The notes under the pieces were generated by a model. The model made no database searches. It was given only the letters and a program-made list of their open reading frames with translations, and was not told the DNA's origin. Below, in pieces: positions 1-6,050 of a stretch of 7,390 nucleotides of DNA (positions are counted from its first letter, which is position 1; every line of letters begins with the position of its first letter). Source of the DNA: UMGS1781 sp045628105 (GTDB lineage Bacteria; Bacillota; Clostridia; TANB77; CAG-508); contig JAZQOX010000012.1 in assembly GCA_045628105.1 (NCBI GenBank), positions 1-7,390 on the forward strand, in the 5' to 3' direction. The position numbers and the translations under genes were made by a program.

Positions 1-239
1 TATTAGGATTTATTTTAAGTATGATATTACCTCGTATATATACACCACTTGGAGTTATTGCAGTTCTAGTTGGTTTAGTTTATGCAGTAATTTCATTAAC
101 AAAATCATTTAGAGAAATAATTAATGTAACAGATTCTGATAAATACGTAATAGTTTCAACAATAGTAATGGCTATTGTAATTGCAGTATTAGTATTAGTA
201 GCTAATAACTATTTAAAAAATTTAATAAACATATTTTAA
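1..239 (+). CDS. Small membrane protein of unknown function, 5' end outside the window
   Basis: The frame is open from the left edge of the window (first whole codon at 3), so this is the C-terminal part of a longer protein. The first ATG, at 21, has no convincing ribosome site before it and sits inside a hydrophobic stretch, so I do not take it as the true start. The visible 78 residues hold two hydrophobic segments: the first runs through LGVIAVLVGLVYAVISL, and the second through YVIVSTIVMAIVIAVLVLVA. A short polar loop with charged residues (KSFREIINVTDSDK) separates them, and a short tail ends in NLINIF. This fits an integral membrane protein with at least two helices. I do not recognise the family. 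An intrinsic terminator follows 15 bases after the stop, so it is probably the last gene of its transcript. Confidence 0.6.
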   Translation, partial: LGFILSMILPRIYTPLGVIAVLVGLVYAVISLTKSFREIINVTDSDKYVIVSTIVMAIVIAVLVLVANNYLKNLINIF

Positions 240-254
240 ATTTTAAATATAATG

Positions 255-293
255 AAAAAATATCTTCAAGTTATGCTTGAAGATATTTTTTTT
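255..293 (+). terminator. Rho-independent terminator after the small membrane protein gene
   Basis: The left arm at 260-270 (ATATCTTCAAG) pairs perfectly with the right arm at 276-286 (CTTGAAGATAT) around the 5-base loop TTATG. The stem is extended by A-T pairs from 255-259 with 287-291, and a T run continues to 293. This is a classic intrinsic terminator. The A run before the stem may let it act in both directions, but no gene approaches from the other side here. Confidence 0.9.
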
Positions 294-303
294 ATGGTAT
301 AAT
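277..303 (+). promoter_or_regulatory. Likely sigma-A promoter of the carboxypeptidase gene, extended -10
   Basis: TATAAT at 298-303 is a perfect -10 box. It is preceded by TGG at 295-297, giving the TGn extended -10 motif. The best -35 candidate is TTGAAG at 277-282, with a short 15-base spacer, and it lies inside the right arm of the preceding terminator. The predicted start of transcription is near 310, which leaves about 35 bases of leader before the ATG at 345. Confidence 0.6.
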
Positions 304-332
304 AAAAGACAATAATGTGAATATAAATGTAC

Positions 333-339
333 AAGGTGA
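333..339 (+). promoter_or_regulatory. Ribosome binding site that sets the carboxypeptidase start at 345
   Basis: AAGGTGA lies five bases before the ATG at 345. The in-frame ATG at 327 is upstream of this site and has no Shine-Dalgarno sequence of its own. The start at 345 gives a protein beginning MKKNKF, a normal signal-peptide n-region. Confidence 0.75.
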
Positions 340-344
340 ATTTA

Positions 345-1584
345 ATGAAGAAAAATAAGTTTTTAAAAATATTTATTATACTATTAATTATATTAAGTAT
401 TGGAATATCTAGCTTTGCATATGATGAAGATCCGGATGAATGGAATTATATATGGCTTGATGAAGCGATAGAAGAATCAAAAAATAATAATGAGCCTAAT
501 ATCCTAGCAAGATACGCAGTTGTTTACGATAGAGCGTCACGGTACAGTAATATGGGGAAAAGATGAGAATAAAGAAGTACCTATGGCAAGTACTACGAAA
601 ATAATGACTGCAATTGTTCTATTAGAAACAATAGGAAATGATAGATTAAATGAAGAAGTAATAGTTTCAAAAGAAGCGGCAAATACACCAGGTTCAAGAG
701 TAGGACTAAGAACAGGCGATAGAATAACATATAATGATTTATTACATGGATTAATGATTTGTTCTGGAAATGATGCAGCTGTTCAAATTGCTATAAGCAT
801 ATCAGGAAGTGTTTCGAACTTTGCAGAACTTATGAATAAAAAAGCATTAGAACTTGGTTTAGAACATACCCATTTTGTTACACCACATGGATTAGATGAA
901 AATGGACATTATACAACAGCATTAGAACTTGCAAAAATGGCTGATTATGCTTTGAAAATTCCAAAATTTGCACAAGTAGTAAATACAAAAGAATACAATG
1001 TAAACATAAATGGAGAGCAAAAAAGAATTTCAAATACAAATGAATTACTTGGATATTTGGAAGGCGTTAATGGATGTAAAACCGGTTATACAAGTAAAGC
1101 TGGAAGATGCTTGGTTACATCAGCAAACAGAAATGATTTTAATATTATAACAGTTGTTTTAGGAGCAGATACAAGAAAAATAAGAACACAAGATTCAATA
1201 AAATTAATTGAATATACATATAAAAATTATAAGCTAGTTAACATCAAAGAAATGCTAGATAATGAGTACGAAACCTGGTGTAAAATAAATGGGAAGAGAA
1301 TAAATATATATAAGGGTACAAAAAAGTCGCCAAATACATATTTAGATACATTTAAATATACAATGTACCCTATAAAACAAAACGATAATATAAATTTTGA
1401 AACGGTTGAAAATTTAAAATATGAGGCACCACTTGAGGTAAACACAGAAATAGGAAAAATAAAAATAAAAAATAATAACGAAGTTATTGATGAAGTATCA
1501 ATAAAAAGTGCAGAAACAATAAATAAAAAAGGCATAGTTTATTATATATTTGAAATAATAACATTATTAAAAGAGATAATTTAA
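345..1584 (+). pseudogene. D-alanyl-D-alanine carboxypeptidase (PBP5/DacF-like, peptidase S11), frameshifted
   Basis: Family enzymes remove the terminal D-Ala from peptidoglycan pentapeptides outside the membrane and so limit cross-linking. The first frame (345-566) encodes a signal peptide (MKKNKF, hydrophobic core, likely cut after SSFA at residue 25) and the start of the catalytic domain (AVVYDRAS), then reads into TGA at 564. The rest of the domain continues in the +1 frame from GGT at 541 (GTVIWGKDENKEVPMASTTK). Ignoring C540 restores a continuous 412-residue protein of normal family length. In that joined numbering the three active-site motifs are intact: S82-T-T-K85, S140-G-N142 and K245-T-G247. 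A C-terminal domain and a final hydrophobic helix (about 394-412) match the membrane-anchoring end of PBP5-type enzymes. As written, the gene gives a short dead peptide and a piece with no signal peptide, so it is broken, or the base is a sequencing error. Family assignment is firm; DacA versus DacF is not settled. Confidence 0.85.
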
Positions 1585-1641
1585 AAATTTAAGAAGAATA
1601 ATTTCTCATAAATAAAAATTTATACCATTTTCAAAAAAATA

Positions 1642-1670
1642 ATGATTTTTACAAAAAAATATATTATAAT
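1642..1670 (+). promoter_or_regulatory. Likely promoter of the hydrogenase operon
   Basis: TATAAT at 1665-1670 is a perfect -10 box, 34 bases before the first hydrogenase start codon. The -35 is weak: ATGATT at 1642-1647 with a 17-base spacer matches TTGACA at three positions. The 119-base gap between the carboxypeptidase and the operon is very AT-rich. I see no clear terminator in it, so read-through from upstream is possible. I also see no palindrome resembling a Rex redox-repressor site. Confidence 0.5.
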
Positions 1671-1703
1671 ATGAAAAGAAAAATAAAGTAGGAGGAAATA
1701 TCT

Positions 1704-2192
1704 ATGAGTTGTAACTGTAATTGTGGTTCAGACCATATAGATGAAAAAACTAAAGAAATTTTATCTAAATATAGCAAAGATAAAAGCAATTTAATTCAAG
1801 TACTTAACGAAGTTCAAGAAACATTTGGATATGTGCCAAAAGATGCACAACTTGCAATCTCAGAATATTTGGGATTAACAATGGCGGAAGTTTATAGCGT
1901 TGTTACATTTTATTCTAGATTTACATTGAAACCAAGAGGAAAATATAATATATCAGTATGCTTAGGAACAGCATGTTTTGTAAAGGGATCAGAAAAAATT
2001 TTAGATAGAGCAAAAGAAAGATTAAAAATAGAAATTGGAGATACAACTCCAGATGGAAAATTTTCATTAGTTGAAACAAGATGTGTTGGTGCATGTGGAC
2101 TAGCTCCAGTATTTATGGTTAATGATGAAGTTTATGGAAAAGCAACACCAGAAATGTTTGATAAAGTATTAGACGAATACATGAATAAATAA
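1704..2192 (+). CDS. hydC: NuoE-like [2Fe-2S] subunit of the NAD-linked [FeFe]-hydrogenase (HydC/HndA)
   Basis: This is the small thioredoxin-like [2Fe-2S] subunit of the complex. In the family it relays electrons within the hydrogenase near the flavin subunit. The 162-residue protein matches the 24-kDa/NuoE family in length and order: a helical N-terminal part (about 15-75, including QETFGYVP and VVTFYSRF) and then the cluster domain. The four ligands are visible as C86-x4-C91 (CLGTAC) and C127-x3-C131 (CVGAC). The start at 1704 has AGGAGG at 1690-1695, eight bases upstream. An oddity is the N-terminal MSCNCNCGSDH, with three extra cysteines in the first seven residues that are not part of the canonical cluster site. 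It is the first gene of a three-gene operon, followed 62 bases later by the NuoF-like subunit. Its role is inferred from family and context, and confidence is high. Confidence 0.93.
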   Translation: MSCNCNCGSDHIDEKTKEILSKYSKDKSNLIQVLNEVQETFGYVPKDAQLAISEYLGLTMAEVYSVVTFYSRFTLKPRGKYNISVCLGTACFVKGSEKILDRAKERLKIEIGDTTPDGKFSLVETRCVGACGLAPVFMVNDEVYGKATPEMFDKVLDEYMNK

Positions 2193-2194
2193 TG

Positions 2195-2220
2195 TAGGGG
2201 TCGCCGTCCTCGGCGACCCA
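2195..2220 (+). repeat. GC-rich perfect palindrome between hydC and hydB, likely a dispersed repeat
   Basis: The arms GGGTCGCCG (2198-2206) and CGGCGACCC (2211-2219) are exact inverse complements around the 4-base loop TCCT, giving a 9-bp stem that is almost all G-C. It starts two bases or so after the hydC stop and stands out sharply against very AT-rich surroundings. No T run follows, so it is not a typical terminator. From memory, short GTAGGGG...CCC palindromes of this look are scattered between genes in many clostridial genomes, which fits a mobile or dispersed intergenic repeat. It could also act as an RNA hairpin that tunes the ratio of HydC to HydB and HydA. Confidence 0.75.
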
Positions 2221-2254
2221 ATGAAAAAACATACAAATAGAAAGGAAGAAAAAT

Positions 2255-4108
2255 ATGAAAACATTAGAAGAAATACACAATATTAGAGAATCAAAAAGAG
2301 CTGAATTAGATTTAAGAGTAAACCTAAATGCAGACACACATGAAAAACATATTTTAGTATGTCGTGGTACCGGATGTACATCATCTCATTCACAACAAAT
2401 AATAGAAAATTTTAGAAAAATTATTGAAGAAAAACATATTGAAAATGTTAAAGTAATTCAAACAGGATGTTTTGGATTATGTGCAAAAGGACCAATTGTA
2501 ATAATTAGACCAGAGGATATTTTCTATGCACATGTAACTCCAGAAGACTGTGAAGAAATCATTAACACACATATAATAGAAGGCAAGCCAGTAGAAAGAC
2601 TACTTTGCAAAGACATTGACGAAACAGTTGTAAAACAACTTGATGAATTAACATTCTATAAAAAACAAAAGAGAATAGCGCTAAAAAACTGTGGAATAAT
2701 AAACCCAGAAGACATTGATGAGTACATAGCATTTGATGGATATAAAGCATTAGAAAAAGTACTATTAGAAATGTCACCAGAAGAGGTTATAAAAGAAGTT
2801 TTAGATTCAGGACTACGTGGTAGAGGTGGTGCTGGATTCCCAACAGGTAAGAAGTGGGAATTTACAAGAATGGCAAAGGGAGACCAAAAATACGTTGTAT
2901 GTAACGCAGACGAGGGAGATCCTGGGGCATTCATGGATAGAAGTATTTTAGAGGGAGACCCACACTGTGTTGTAGAAGCTATGATGATTGCAGGATATGC
3001 AATAGGAGCAAATAAAGGATATATCTATGTAAGAGCAGAATATCCAATAGCAGTACACAGATTTCAAATTGCGATAGATCAAGCAAAAGAATATGGAATA
3101 TTAGGAAAGAACATATTTGGAACAGATTTTGAATTTGATTTAGAGATAAGATTAGGAGCAGGGGCATTCGTATGTGGCGAAGAAACAGCATTATTAGAAT
3201 CAATAGAAGGAAAATCTGATAGACCAAGATTAAAGCCACCATTTCCAGCAAATTCAGGATTATGGATGAAACCAACCCTTATAAATAATGTCGAAAGTTA
3301 TGCAAACATCACAAAAATAATTTTAAATGGAAGTAAGTGGTATTCAAGCATAGGAACAGAAACTTCAAAGGGAACAAAAGTATTTGCTCTTGGAGGAAAT
3401 GTTGTAAATGTTGGATTAGTTGAAGTACCAATGGGAACAACACTAAGAGAAATTGTATTTGATATAGGTGGAGGAATTCCAAATGGTAGAAAATTTAAAG
3501 CAGCACAAACAGGAGGACCATCAGGAGGATGTATTCCAGAAGAACACCTAGATACACCAATAGATTATGAATCATTAGGACAGATTGGATCTATGATGGG
3601 ATCAGGTGGATTAATAGTAATGGATGATTCAAAATGCATGGTAAATCTTGCAAAATTCTATTTAGGATTTACAGTTGATGAATCATGCGGAAAATGTACA
3701 CCATGTAGAGTAGGAACAAAAAGAATGCTAGAAATATTAGAAAGAATCACAGCAGGAAAAGGCGAAGATGGAGATATAGAAAAACTAGAACAATTAGCAC
3801 AAACAATAAAAAGAACTTCAGTATGTGGTTTGGGTCAAACTGCTCCAAACCCAGTATTAAGTACATTACATTACTTTAGAAATGAATACGAGGAACACAT
3901 AAAGAATAAAAATTGTCCAGCAGGGGAATGTAAGGCATTAAAGAAAATGCAGATAAATTCTGAAAAATGTAAAAAATGCGGACTATGTGTAAAAAATTGC
4001 CCAGTAGGAGCAATTGAAGGTTCAAGAGAAGAAGGATTCAAAATTAATACAGAAAAATGTATTAAATGCGGATTGTGTCAAAAAAATTGCCACTTCCAAG
4101 CAATATAG
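2255..4108 (+). CDS. hydB: NuoF-like flavin and Fe-S subunit of the NAD-linked [FeFe]-hydrogenase (HydB/HndC)
   Basis: This subunit carries the NAD(H) site and FMN, and in HydABC-type enzymes it is the place where NADH, ferredoxin and the hydrogenase exchange electrons. The 617 residues show the full family order. An N-terminal thioredoxin-like [2Fe-2S] domain has C36, C41, C72 and C76. The NuoF FMN/NADH core (about 150-385) includes GLRGRGGAGFPTGKKW at 186-201 and CNADEGDPGAFMDR at 216-229. An SLBB-like region follows (about 385-445). The NuoF [4Fe-4S] site is C478-x2-C481-x2-C484 with C524. A C-terminal 2x[4Fe-4S] ferredoxin has C572/575/578/582 and C602/605/608/612. In the last site the usual Pro after the fourth Cys is His. 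The start follows AAAGGAAG at 2241-2248. It is 25 bases upstream of hydA, so co-translation is likely. The frame is complete and the assignment is strong; the bifurcating role is inferred from architecture. Confidence 0.95.
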   Translation: MKTLEEIHNIRESKRAELDLRVNLNADTHEKHILVCRGTGCTSSHSQQIIENFRKIIEEKHIENVKVIQTGCFGLCAKGPIVIIRPEDIFYAHVTPEDCEEIINTHIIEGKPVERLLCKDIDETVVKQLDELTFYKKQKRIALKNCGIINPEDIDEYIAFDGYKALEKVLLEMSPEEVIKEVLDSGLRGRGGAGFPTGKKWEFTRMAKGDQKYVVCNADEGDPGAFMDRSILEGDPHCVVEAMMIAGYAIGANKGYIYVRAEYPIAVHRFQIAIDQAKEYGILGKNIFGTDFEFDLEIRLGAGAFVCGEETALLESIEGKSDRPRLKPPFPANSGLWMKPTLINNVESYANITKIILNGSKWYSSIGTETSKGTKVFALGGNVVNVGLVEVPMGTTLREIVFDIGGGIPNGRKFKAAQTGGPSGGCIPEEHLDTPIDYESLGQIGSMMGSGGLIVMDDSKCMVNLAKFYLGFTVDESCGKCTPCRVGTKRMLEILERITAGKGEDGDIEKLEQLAQTIKRTSVCGLGQTAPNPVLSTLHYFRNEYEEHIKNKNCPAGECKALKKMQINSEKCKKCGLCVKNCPVGAIEGSREEGFKINTEKCIKCGLCQKNCHFQAI

Positions 4109-4120
4109 TTTTTATAAAAA

Positions 4121-4127
4121 TAGGAGG
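4121..4127 (+). promoter_or_regulatory. Ribosome binding site that sets the hydA start at 4134
   Basis: TAGGAGG lies six bases before ATG 4134. The reading frame is open further back to 4014, but that extension overlaps the end of hydB and adds 40 lysine-rich residues with no family match. Starting at 4134 gives MAEMIKLTIDGKEV, a typical start of the N-terminal [2Fe-2S] domain. Confidence 0.9.
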
Positions 4128-4133
4128 ATTAAA

Positions 4134-5882
4134 ATGGCAGAAATGATAAAATTAACCATAGACGGTAAAGAAGTAGAAGTAGAAAAAGGAACTACCGTAT
4201 TACAAGCAGCAAGAAAAGCAAACATAGATATTCCAACACTTTGCTTCTTAAAAGAAATAAATGCAGCAGGAGATTGCAGAATGTGTATTGTTGAAATAGA
4301 AGGACGTAGAGGATTTGTTCCATCATGCATAACACAAGCAGAAGATGGAATGAAAGTTAAAACAGATACACCAGAGTTAAACGAATCTAGAAGAATAATG
4401 CTAGACTTAATACTTTCAACACACAATAGAGATTGTTTAACATGTGTAAGAAATGGAAATTGTGAATTACAAGCCCTTGCAGAAAAATTTGGAGTTACAG
4501 ATATTGAATATGAAGGACAAAAAATAAATAATACAGTAGATGAAATTTCACCATCAATTGTAAGAGATAATAGTAAATGTATAATGTGCAAAAGATGTGT
4601 TGCAGCATGTAAGAATGTACAAAAAGTATGTGCAATAGATGTAGCAGGAAGAGGATTTGAATCTAGAATAGCAGCAGAAAATGATGAAAGTTTAAATAAT
4701 GTAAATTGTACATTTTGCGGACAGTGTATAGAGGCGTGTCCAGTAGGAGCACTAAAAGAAAAAGATGATACAAAAACAGTATGGAGAAAAATAAGAGACA
4801 AAGAAACATTTGTAGTAGTACAAACAGCTCCAGCAGTTAGAGCAGCATTAGGAGAAGAATTTGGAATGCCAATAGGCACAAACGTTACAGGCAAAATGGT
4901 AACAGCATTAAAAAGAATAGGATTTGATAAAGTATTTGATACAGATACAGGTGCAGATTTAACAATAATGGAAGAATCAAACGAGTTGATTGAAAGAATT
5001 CAAAATGGAGGAACACTTCCATTAATTACATCATGTAGCCCAGGATGGATAAGATATATAGAAATGAATTATCCAGAACTACTTGGAAATTTATCTACAT
5101 GTAAATCACCACATCAAATGTTTGGAGCAATTTTAAAAACATACTATGCTGAAAAAGAACAAATAGATCCAAAGAAAATGTTTGTAGTATCAGTAATGCC
5201 ATGTATAGCAAAGAAATTTGAAAGAACAAGAGAAGAAATGGTAAATAATGAGCTAGAAAATGTAGATGCAGTTATAACAACACGTGAACTTGCAAGAATG
5301 ATAAAACAAGCCAACATAGATTTTAAAACATTAGAAGATTCAGAATTTGATGATCCAATGGGAGAAGCAACAGGAGCAGGAGCAATATTTGGAACAACAG
5401 GTGGAGTAATGGAAGCAGCATTAAGAACTGCTTATGAAACACTAACAGGAAATGAATTACCAAAACTTGAATTTGAAGAAGTTAGAGGAAAAGAAGGAAT
5501 AAAGAAAGCAACAGTAAAAATAGGAGATAGTGAAGTAAAAGTAGCAGTAGCACATGGACTTTCAAATGCAAAAGAAATAATGGAAGAAATAAAAAATGGA
5601 ACAGCAGACTATCAATTTGTAGAAATAATGGCATGTCCAGGAGGATGCATAATGGGTGGAGGACAACCAATAGTAAGCTCAAAAATAAGAAACGACATAG
5701 ATGTAAGAGCAAAAAGAGCAGAATGTTTATACACGATAGACGAAAAAAGCACAATAAGAAAATCACATGAAAACCCAAGCATCAAAAAACTATACGAAGA
5801 ATTCCTAGAAAAACCAGGAAGCCACAAAGCACACGAACTACTACACACACATTATCAAAAAAGAGAAAAATATCAAAACTAA
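4134..5882 (+). CDS. hydA: [FeFe]-hydrogenase catalytic subunit, group A, HydA/HndD type
   Basis: It interconverts protons plus electrons and H2 at the H-cluster, in the cytoplasm, as the catalytic subunit of the HydABC complex. The 582 residues match the usual size and layout. A [2Fe-2S] domain has C37, C48, C51 and C65. A His-Cys3 [4Fe-4S] site has H97, C101, C104 and C110. A 2x[4Fe-4S] domain has C149/152/155/159 and C192/195/198/202. The H-cluster domain has L1 TSCSPGW (299-305), L2 MPCIAKKFE (355-363, C357) and L3 EIMACPGGCIMGGGQP (497-512, C501 and C505), and the small-subunit-like C-terminal tail follows. By spacing, proton-path residues of the clostridial enzyme CpI correspond to E281, E284, C301 and S321, all conserved. 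L1 carries Ser302 where the canonical motif has a second Cys. The HydE, HydF and HydG maturases it needs are not in this window. Identity is certain; electron bifurcation is inferred from the HydC and HydB partners. Confidence 0.96.
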   Translation: MAEMIKLTIDGKEVEVEKGTTVLQAARKANIDIPTLCFLKEINAAGDCRMCIVEIEGRRGFVPSCITQAEDGMKVKTDTPELNESRRIMLDLILSTHNRDCLTCVRNGNCELQALAEKFGVTDIEYEGQKINNTVDEISPSIVRDNSKCIMCKRCVAACKNVQKVCAIDVAGRGFESRIAAENDESLNNVNCTFCGQCIEACPVGALKEKDDTKTVWRKIRDKETFVVVQTAPAVRAALGEEFGMPIGTNVTGKMVTALKRIGFDKVFDTDTGADLTIMEESNELIERIQNGGTLPLITSCSPGWIRYIEMNYPELLGNLSTCKSPHQMFGAILKTYYAEKEQIDPKKMFVVSVMPCIAKKFERTREEMVNNELENVDAVITTRELARMIKQANIDFKTLEDSEFDDPMGEATGAGAIFGTTGGVMEAALRTAYETLTGNELPKLEFEEVRGKEGIKKATVKIGDSEVKVAVAHGLSNAKEIMEEIKNGTADYQFVEIMACPGGCIMGGGQPIVSSKIRNDIDVRAKRAECLYTIDEKSTIRKSHENPSIKKLYEEFLEKPGSHKAHELLHTHYQKREKYQN

Positions 5883-5962
5883 AACCTGTCCCCAATTGAG
5901 AAAAAAATCCCAATTGGGGACGTAGTTAAATTGGGAAAAATTTCCCAATTTGTGCCAGGTTT
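5882..5962 (+). repeat. 81-base element of nested inverted repeats, possible REP/MITE-like element
   Basis: An outer pair closes the element: AAACCTG (5882-5888) with CAGGTTT (5956-5962). Inside are two separate hairpins. The first pairs TCCCCAATTG (5889-5898) with CAATTGGGGA (5911-5920) over an A-rich loop. The second pairs AAATTGGGAAA (5928-5938) with TTTCCCAATTT (5941-5951). Folded together these make a three-way junction. The element begins on the last base of the hydA stop codon. From memory, CCTGTCCCC and GTGCCAGGTT blocks recur between genes in Clostridia and are often linked to IS200-like (Y1/REP-type) transposases, which would make this a non-coding mobile repeat. No transposase gene is present here. 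It lacks a T run, so it is not itself a standard terminator. Confidence 0.75.
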
Positions 5963-5985
5963 ACAAAAATCATAAAGATAAAAAC

Positions 5986-6050
5986 AAAACATATAATTAA
6001 ACCATGAAAAAATGTTTAATTATATGTTTTATTTTTATGTTTTTTTTATT
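5986..6050 (+). terminator. Long intrinsic terminator of the hydrogenase operon
   Basis: AAAACATATAATTAAAC (5986-6002) pairs without mismatch with GTTTAATTATATGTTTT (6014-6030), a 17-bp stem with an 11-base loop. The T-rich stretch ATTTTTATGTTTTTTTTATT (6031-6050) follows. The stem is AT-rich, but its length and the T tract make termination likely. The structure overlaps the apparent start codon (6004) and signal-peptide codons of the next gene. The TATAAT inside its left arm (5992-5997) has no suitable -35 and is probably just part of the palindrome. Confidence 0.75.

Noticed and set aside
520..1584. The catalytic part of the carboxypeptidase as an independent gene starting at TTG 520
   Set aside because: The start has no ribosome site, lies inside the upstream frame, lacks a signal peptide and begins within the conserved domain. 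It is the second half of a frameshifted gene.
1648..1653. TTTACA as the -35 of the hydrogenase promoter
   Set aside because: It is only 11 bases from the TATAAT at 1665, too close for a sigma-A promoter.
4059..4108. His in place of Pro in the last ferredoxin site of HydB as a sign of a lost cluster
   Set aside because: All four cysteines of the site are present, and the residue after the fourth Cys varies in related subunits, so cluster binding is not in doubt.
4014..4133. Upstream extension of hydA to 4014
   Set aside because: It overlaps the hydB ferredoxin codons and adds a lysine-rich piece with no family match. ATG 4134 has TAGGAGG at the right distance and gives the normal N-terminus.
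4112..4894. 260-codon minus-strand open frame inside hydA
   Set aside because: The + strand encodes a complete, motif-rich hydrogenase here. The minus frame arises from biased codon use, lacks a ribosome site and has no recognisable domain.
5992..5997. TATAAT as a -10 box for the L,D-transpeptidase
   Set aside because: The nearest -35-like TTTACA (5960-5965) is 26 bases away, and the hexamer belongs to the arm of a perfect palindrome. Initiation here cannot be supported from sequence alone.
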